Shown in pieces: positions 57,031 through 64,000 of a stretch of DNA of 64,000 bases. Numbering within the stretch: the first letter of the stretch is position 1; each line of letters opens with the position of its first letter. The notes beneath the pieces are model-generated. The model did not search any database. It saw only the letters and a program-made list of their open reading frames with translations, and was not told the DNA's origin. The DNA is from Dallia pectoralis. Its lineage: Eukaryota; Chordata; Actinopteri; Esociformes; Umbridae. A program made the translations under genes and the position numbers. The DNA lies in the NCBI GenBank assembly GCA_029465975.1, contig CM055755.1:9199804-9263803 (forward strand). Direction: 5' to 3'.

Positions 57031-59879
57031 ATTTCCAACTACCAGTGTAGAATGCTTTCTAACAACACTGTTGGCTATTTTCATACTTAACTCTATATCT
57101 AATTTATAGCAGAGATCTAATCGCTTATCTCAATAAACTAATTGAAATTAACTGGTTGGTATTCATTTACTGCATTAACGCTTAATTGGTGTAACTCTTA
57201 TGCGTAATTATCTTTCACAATTAAAAGAAACATGAAGGATAGAAGGACAAACAAATGTTTATGTGAAGTCAGATGGAGGTGAAGCCACCTGTTCCGTACA
57301 TGTTTAAAACGGGGGCAAAGGTCAAGGAGAAGTGGGCTTCCCAGCTATTTCTAAAACAAGTTACCATGACAACTGACCGACAGCTGTTGACCCATCATGC
57401 TTCTGCATTTATTTTTCTGTCATATCGAAAGTCAGGTCAGGATGTACCTACGGTCGTCATGGCAACGCAGCGTTGTGTCAACCGTCCGCCTAAACATAAT
57501 GTCATGTCAAAATGCCAGTGACTGCGTAGTGAGGTTTCGGAAACGAAACGTAGAGAAATGAAATGCGATTGTACACATGAAACAGACCTTGAGCAGACCC
57601 GCTGTTCATATTGCCACAACTCAATTAGTGCCCTGTTGACACATGGGACAGAATATCTTCATTATCACTGTAATGAACGTTATCATCAGCCCTGTCCGGG
57701 CTCCGGGCAACAGCAGCGACAGGAAGTGACTTAATAAATGCGCCGTGTACCAACGCTGAATCAGCTGTGCAATCTGTCCTGAGGTCTGTGCTGTTCGCCG
57801 TACCTTTGTCATTAAGACCACTGGTATTTACGCCGCCTTAAAAGGTATTGAGTTAAGCTTGAGGTTAACCATGTCAAACACTGAACCGCCTATGGTCTGC
57901 CTGGTATATTGACATGAGCCGTGTCATTATACTCTTACACAAGCGTGAGTAACACACACATTGGCATGCTGTACATGTGCCATTTAGCTGGTTTTGCATA
58001 GCAGACACTTATACAGGGCACTTCCAGTGGAAATCAGAGCCAAATGCAGGCTCAGTTCAACGGTGACGCCCAAACGTGCCCGTCTATCGTGGTCGCTCTG
58101 TGAAATGCTTGTAGGAGCTGACAGGTGTAATGGATTGTAGGTTTGTAAGTTGTTAGGAACATGTGTGAGCATTTCTACGGTCTAATTTTAGAGCTTAGGG
58201 TCATTTGTCTCTGGAGTACCTATTCACTGATTTCCTAGTGGTCAACACCGATATGCGATGAAATGAAAGGTTTCGTCAAATTCTTAAACTGACAAGGTAA
58301 AAAAAAAACAGTAGTTTGTAACAATAAAACAAAAAACACACTGGTAATTTATGTTGATTCATGGTGTTAAGGGGTTTTCGTTTTTTTTTAGAATGACAAA
58401 TTTGTGAAAACGTTCAAAAGGGTCCAATTCCGTATTGAAAATAAATGTGTCATTACCCTGTAACCATGTGTTGATTCGCTGAAGTTGCCAGAGACAAAAG
58501 TGACCAATTTTAAACTCATAAGCACTGGCCGAAATGCAAGGAGCAACTTCTTCGATATCAAAATGAAGATTATCTTTTTTTAAACTATATTGTTTGGATG
58601 AATGTTTGAATCTCCAGACGGTTACGCCTCTATGAGAACGTAGGCTGTAAATGTATAGCAGTTGTTCAGCTGCGGTCTTCTGTCAAAGTCCTGGTGGGAA
58701 CGGCAGAGACTAATTAATGGCTGGAGAAGGAGGCTCTTGAATGACCCGAACCCGGGGTTGGTCAGGGCTGGGTATCCTGTGTGTGTGTGAATATATATAG
58801 TTGTGTGAGCGTGTGTGTGTCCTGCTTCAGGGCGTTGGGGTGAGGTTCTTCCTGTCTGAAGGTCCTCCATCTGTCTTGGCTTCGTCCGCAGGGCCATGTC
58901 AGGGTCGAGGCCAGAGAGGTCCTCGTCCCAAATAGCACCCTGTTTTCTTATAAAGGGCCAAATGTGATGCGCTGTCTAGAAGGAAAGAGTGCCACCGTTT
59001 GGAATTTTACAGACCTAAGACAATTCAGTAAATGTCTCATCCACCAGAACTTGCATCTGCCAAGTCTATATGCTACACCAAATTAAATGCATTTTTTTTA
59101 AGATTATGCAGTGACTTTGTCCAGTGTATAACCATTGTACCCTAAAGGGAGGGGCTGTTGTCATTTTTCACTATTCCACCCTCTCTAACTTATTTTAAGT
59201 CTCTTGTCTCCTTCCTATCTCCTTTCATCCCTTCTTTTCCCCCCACTATTCTTTTGTTCCTTGTATATTCTTTTGAACCAGAACACGCCTTGTGAAAAAA
59301 ATCTTGGTAAAACCTGTTGGCCCCTTCAGCTCAGCTATGATACTTTGAGCATGATTAAAATGTCTAGGCGACATGCAGTTTCTCTTTCTTGACATAATCT
59401 ATCATTTCTTTCTTCCATCACGTCACCGTCACTTTCTCCACACTCACCTGACCGTGTCTTTTTTCTGTGTCTCATCTTCTGTGTCTCTCTTTCCTTCCTA
59501 CAGTGTAGCTTTTTTGGTTGTTTTATTCCATTTTCCTTGGTGTCAGTCAAGCATGAAAACTTTTTAATCTGAAGGAAACTGTTCTACAGCATATGCCATT
59601 CTACGCTTGTAATTCACTGGTTGAGAGTCAACAGTCCAGATTTCACAGAGAAAGGCCCAATGAATGTAGTTTTACTAAAATGTAGCTTGTTCAATATTGA
59701 AAACTGGATGGAAGCCAGGGTCCTATTCATTTTGATATTATTAAATGAAATGAAAAGGCAATCATGTCTTCAATCGTGCTTTGGGTTCATAGCATTTGCT
59801 TACACTAGTTTGCCAGGCAACCAGCCAGCTAGCTATCTTAGGATAGAACCAATTTTACAATAGAGTTTAAATGATCTCT
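57031..59879. other. No gene; candidate conserved non-coding sequence at 57100-57850
   Basis: 57100-57230 is dense in homeodomain-type cores (TAATTG, TTAATTGG, CATTAACGC). 57600-57850 is unusually non-repetitive and balanced in composition. A (GT)n-like stretch lies at 58780-58820. Open frames show no domain. Confidence 0.35.
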
Positions 59880-60628
59880 AGAGATAAATCCAGTAGTAGA
59901 TAATTATATGTGTAGTAATAGATACATGTATGTGTAGTAATAGATACTTGTATGTGTAGTAATAGATACTTATATGTGTAGTAATACATACTTGTATGTG
60001 TAGTAATAGATACTTATATGTGTAGTAATAGATACTTGTATGTGTAGTAATGGATACGTGTATGTGTAGTAATAGATACTTGTATGTGTAGTAATAGATA
60101 CTTATATGTGTAGTAATACATACTTGTATGTATAGTAATAGATACTTGTATGTGTAGTAATAGATACTTGTATGTGTAGTAATTGATAATTGTATGCGTA
60201 GTAATAGATACTTATATGTGTAGTAATAGATACTTATATGTGTAGTAATAGATACTTATATGTGTAGTAATAGATACTTGTATAGTAATTGATACTTGTA
60301 TGTGTAGTAATAGATACTTGTATGTGTAGTTATAGATACTTGTATAGTTATCGATACTTGTATGTGTAGTAATATATACTTATATGTGTAGTAATATATA
60401 CTTGTATGTGTAGTAATAGATACTTATATGTGTGGTAATAGATACTCATATGTGTAGTAATAGATACTTATATGTGTAGTAATAGATACTTATATGTGTA
60501 GTAATATATACTTGTATGTGTAGTAATAGATACTTATATGTGTGGTAATAGATACTCATATGTGTAGTAATAGATACTTATATGTGTAGTAATAGATACT
60601 TATATGTGTAGTAATATATCATTGTATG
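59880..60628. repeat. Minisatellite, about 22-bp unit, about 33 copies
   Basis: The unit TGTAGTAATAGATACTTATA followed by TG alternates with TACTTGTATG. A longer block near 60383-60620 is partly duplicated (the segment with ACTCATATGTGTAG occurs twice), suggesting higher-order repeats. Confidence 0.95.
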
Positions 60629-61030
60629 TGGGACTAGGAACCCTGGTTTGTCTTGATCATAGGACCTGTATATATAAACCATTATCTATCCTCATTCGAA
60701 AAAAACCTAAAAGGAATGAGCTTAAGAACTGCATTTATATTGCCACTATTTATCTAGTGCAGGAATCATTAAATGAAGCATATTTAAATCATTCTGTACG
60801 ACGTCTGGAGTATAACGCCAGTAACGTGTATGACATATATATTCCTACAGATACTAAAGTTATCCAATATGTACAGAACATATTACTCTGTATTTTAGGT
60901 ATTTTTACCTACATTTACCTAAATTTGCCTACTTCAACTCTACATTGTGTGTGGACTGGCAGACTGCGTGGGGGTTATTTGTGAGGACCAAAAAGCTTTT
61001 CAAGGACAGTAGAGAAAGATAACTCTTTCC
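60629..61030. other. No gene recognised
   Basis: A 126-codon AT-rich open frame crosses this stretch, but its amino-acid make-up is unlike a domain and its start lies in the repeat array. Confidence 0.5.
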
Positions 61031-61505
61031 TGATTAGCCCTCTCCCCCATCTCCAGCCCTCCCTCTCTCTCCCTCCCTCTCTCTCTCTCCCTCTCTCTCT
61101 CCCTCTCTCCTCCTTCCTGTCTGTTGGGATATAGAGACACAGAGAGAGGAGTAACCTTAATGCCTAGATCCATGACGTCATTCCCTATCCCTGGAGAGGA
61201 GTCTGTTCCCTCTCCCCCTCCCCTCCCCTCTCCTCCCCCACTCCCCCACCCCCTCCCCTTCCCCCTCTCCCCTCTCCCCTCTCCCTTCTCCCCTCTCCCC
61301 TCTCCCCCTCCCCTCTCCTCTCTCCCCTCTCCCGACCCCCTCTCCCCTCTCCCCCTCCCCTCTCCCCTCTCCCCGCTCTCACCTCTCCCCTCCCCCTCTC
61401 CCCTCTCCCCACCCCCTCTCCCCTCTCCCTCTCCCCCTCCCCTCTCCCCTCTCCCCTCTCCCAGCTCTCACCTCTCCCCTCCCCCTCTCCCAGCTCCCAC
61501 TCTTC
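61031..61505. repeat. Polypyrimidine low-complexity tract (CCCCTCTC)n
   Basis: Two blocks, CTCTCC-rich (61040-61110) and CCCCTCTCCCCTCC-rich (61196-61505), leave open frames coding Pro/Ser/Leu on the plus strand; these are not genes. Confidence 0.95.
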
Positions 61506-62279
61506 CAGTCCTGCCGTTCTGCCCTCTCACTCTGCTGTACTCGTTAATTGATGATGCACGGATGGTGACATATGGGGGGCGAGGGAAGAGAGAGAGAGAC
61601 GGTGTGTATTTCTATCTCTACAAACAGTCAAACAGATGTCTGTGAAGAACAGGAACGACACCTGCAATGTGCCTCGGTTGGGCAGAGACAGAAAGATTTG
61701 TATGTTTGTTTGAGCTTTTGTTTCTCTGTGTGCGTGCGTGCGTGTGTGAGTGTGTGTAGTAAAATATGTATTAAATTAATCGGCATGTTTTTGTCGATGC
61801 CATTGTGTATCAATCAAAGTGAGATCATTTTAGTGTTCGAACCGAACTGGACTAATGTTGCGTTGTGTAACCGTTTGCATGCTGACGGTAGCAGAGGCCC
61901 CCCTTGTTTGGTTTGTTGTGCTTCGTCATTCACAGCATTTGGCTGTGTGCTCTTGTGATGTGTCATAGTCTCTAACGGCACTGGGACAGCACTTTAATAG
62001 AGAATGTCCTGCTCTAGATGTGCCCCAAACGTGGTCTTATGTAGTGCATTTATTAAGGAATAGGGCCGCAACCCACCTGTGTGGTGGTTGAATATAGCCT
62101 AAATGGTGCCCTCTAGAGGTAGAGGTATGTATTGTTCATAGTGATCATCACTGCACGGATGGATGCCCTGTTAAAATGGACAAGGAATTATAGCCCGGCA
62201 GCTTGAACTTTATTAAGATATAAATATGTGCAACAGTTTGACAGCAATTGCAGTACAGATTACCATTGCAACAAAACAA
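61506..62279. other. No gene seen
   Basis: Includes a short (GT)n at 61730-61757. Confidence 0.5.
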
Positions 62280-62305
62280 TATTCACCTGCTTGTGTTTGT
62301 GTTTG

Positions 62306-62351
62306 GTTCTTGTCTCTCTTTCTCTCTCTCTTTCTTCTCCTCTATCCCCGG

Positions 62352-62402
<51 letters not shown>

Positions 62403-62404
62403 GA
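62306..62404. repeat. (CT)n microsatellite
   Basis: CTCTCTTTCTCTCTC-type tract with few interruptions; further pyrimidine-rich sequence continues to about 62820. Confidence 0.95.
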
Positions 62405-62855
62405 GAAGTGTAGTTGATAAGTGGGCGTTTTCTTCATTCTTCTTTTTTTGTATAATAATGCGGACAGAAAACCGCTTGCCAAATAATACTTTCTCACTAG
62501 GGACTGAAACCATCCATCCGTCTTTCTATACTTCCCCTTCGTCACCTCTTTATCTCTTTGGCTCGTTTCCACGGCTACTTTGTGTATTTCTACTTTCCTT
62601 CTTCCCCGTGTCTATCACAATACCTTGTGTCTGTTTGTTTTTGTCCACCCAACCCCCAACAACTTAGCAGACCCCAGCCTGTCCTCTATCACGAACCCTC
62701 TTTCCTGTCTCTCTCTTTCTCTCCCTCTCTTTCTCTCCTCTCTCTCTCTGTACTTCTTAACCCCCACCTTTTGCTGTTTGTCTGCTTTCTGTTCTGCATT
62801 TCTTCCCCTCCCTCCCTCACTTGCTCTGAAATTGCTTTGTGCTCAATGTTTATAG

Positions 62856-62960
62856 ACATTCAATGACTCCGCGGAGAGAAGGATTAAGATAAAACGAGCA
62901 GAAAGTAGTGAAAAAGACATCGACATTTCTATGGGCTAACTCTTGAACACTTTATTAGAC
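62856..62960 (+). other. Candidate exon of an unknown gene, 105 nt
   Basis: A long pyrimidine-rich stretch leads to TTTATAG/ACA. A strong donor TTAGAC/GTGAGTA closes the segment. In one frame it reads TFNDSAERRIKIKRAE and continues to a stop at 62937-62939, 21 nt before the donor. It may be a 5' untranslated exon, or a terminal coding exon with a downstream intron, of a gene running off the right edge. Not recognised. Confidence 0.25.
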
Positions 62961-63255
62961 GTGAGTACCTTCACATCTCATGGCTTCCTTTATTCTCTAT
63001 TTCTTTGTCTCTCTGTCTACCCTATGCTTTTTTAAACCTGAGTAAACAAACGTTTTTGCTCATAAAGCATATATGACCAGCTGTGCTACACTGCTAGGGG
63101 TCAACCAGAAGCATGTGTCAGCCTGTGTGGGACGAGGTTGTTGTGACTCTGGCTGGCCAGCGTTGGACTTGTTTTCAGAAAGGTCGCGAATTGAAGAAAA
63201 GAGGAAAAGGAGATTGCTGAACCCTTACTTCCGTTCTGTGTGACTGGTGGTGCAC
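62961..63255. other. No gene seen
   Basis: Unique sequence left of the last array. Confidence 0.5.
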
Positions 63256-63836
63256 TGTAGTGATGACAGGGAAGCAGTGAGTCTGTAGTGATGACAGGGA
63301 AGCAGTGAGTCTGTAGTGATGACAGGGAAGCAGTGAGTCTGTAGTGATGACAGGGAAGCAGTGAGTCTGTAGTGATGACAGGGAAGCAGTGAGTCTGTAG
63401 TGATGACAGGGAAGCAGTGAGTCTGTAGTGATGACAGGGAAGCAGTGAGTCTGTAGTGATGACAGGGAAGCAGTGAGTCTGTAGTGATGACAGGGAAGCA
63501 GTGAGTCTGTAGTGATGACAGGGAAGCAGTGAGTCTGTAGTGATGACAGGGAAGCAGTGAGTCTGTAGTGATGACAGGGAAGCAGTGAGTCTGTAGTGAT
63601 GACAGGGAAGCAGTGAGTCTGTAGTGATGACAGGGAAGCAGTGAGTCTGTAGTGATGACAGGGAAGCTGTGAGTCTGTAGTGATGACAGGGAAGCAGTGA
63701 GTCTGTAGTGATGACAGGGAAGCAGTGAGTCTGTAGTGATGACAGGGAAGCAGTGAGTCTGTAGTGATGACAGGGAAGCAGTGAGTCTGTAGTGATGACA
63801 GGGAAGCAGTGAGTCTGTAGTGATGACAGTCAAGCA
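63256..63836. repeat. Minisatellite, 28-bp unit, about 21 copies
   Basis: GTAGTGATGACAGGGAAGCA followed by GTGAGTCT is repeated almost without variation (one GCTGTGAG copy at 63666 and an altered final copy). The 28-bp period cycles through all frames, giving a 202-codon minus-strand open frame that is an artefact. Confidence 0.97.
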
Positions 63837-64000
63837 GTGACTTGCAGTGTGTGTTTATCTTAATGGTTTCCTTCTACAGTGTCTTTGTCTGAAGTTTCGA
63901 TGTTCATAATATAGACTTTACATAAGCTTACACTACATGTTAAGCTTTTACAGATCCATTTAGGAATGTTTTTTTTTATTTTAATGGCTGTGTCTGCTGT

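Noticed and set aside
61124..61645. Proline-rich 173-codon plus-strand open frame
   Set aside because: Translation of a (CCCCTCTC)n low-complexity tract.
63225..63833. 202-codon minus-strand open frame
   Set aside because: The 28-bp unit simply lacks stops in any register; the period-28 peptide follows from this.

Overview
The window is vertebrate nuclear DNA. The genes have many short exons with canonical GT-AG introns. Teleost-type mobile elements are present: a Rex3/RTE-like LINE, an L2-like LINE, Tc1-like remnants and a hAT element with an exact 8-bp target duplication. There are many kilobase-scale minisatellites. A ray-finned fish is nearly certain. The sequence around 45990-46064 and the Tc1-like remnants resemble repeats I remember from salmonid and pike genomes, so a salmoniform or esociform fish is my guess; it is inference.

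The main gene is tfdp2 (transcription factor Dp-2, the DNA-binding partner of E2F proteins) on the minus strand. I could assemble it completely: twelve coding exons from a start at 32325-32327 to a stop at 11203-11205. All splice phases agree and give 398 codons plus stop. Non-coding or alternative 5' exons lie at 34631-34647, 36180-36267 and from 41848 up to a promoter near 41970-42130. Most of 11.2-42 kb is therefore tfdp2 introns. They hold seven minisatellite arrays, a 1.8-kb hAT element and Tc1-like remnants.

Left of tfdp2 and on the same strand, 6060-6180 is exon 1 of atp1b3 (Na+/K+-ATPase beta-3 subunit). Its promoter lies to the right of it and its other exons are beyond the left edge. 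ATP1B3 and TFDP2 are also neighbours in mammals, which supports both calls. Positions 1-6059 hold atp1b3 intron 1, with a Tc1-like remnant that contains a 55-bp tandem repeat.

Right of the tfdp2 promoter (42.1-64 kb) I recognise no known protein-coding gene. This part holds LINE fragments, a foldback element with a smaller element nested in it, large tandem arrays (55.5-57.0, 59.9-60.6, 63.26-63.84 kb), polypyrimidine tracts, and two exon-like segments of unknown identity (52073-52105 and 62856-62960). The long open frames inside the tandem arrays follow from unit lengths and are not genes.

The most striking observation is in tfdp2. The 60-unit minisatellite at 13234-14943 starts inside the 3' end of exon 8. 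Every unit repeats the last twelve coding bases and the 5' splice site of that exon, and the exon's reading frame stays open through the whole array. Alternative donor choice could therefore add in-frame hydrophobic repeats exactly at the DP coiled coil. Other notable points are a 48-nt exon matching the alternatively spliced nuclear-localisation exon of mammalian DP-3/TFDP2, two self-consistent ways to splice the C-terminal end, and a promoter with tandem CCAAT boxes and TGACGCGTCA palindromes. All counts were made by eye and no search was run.
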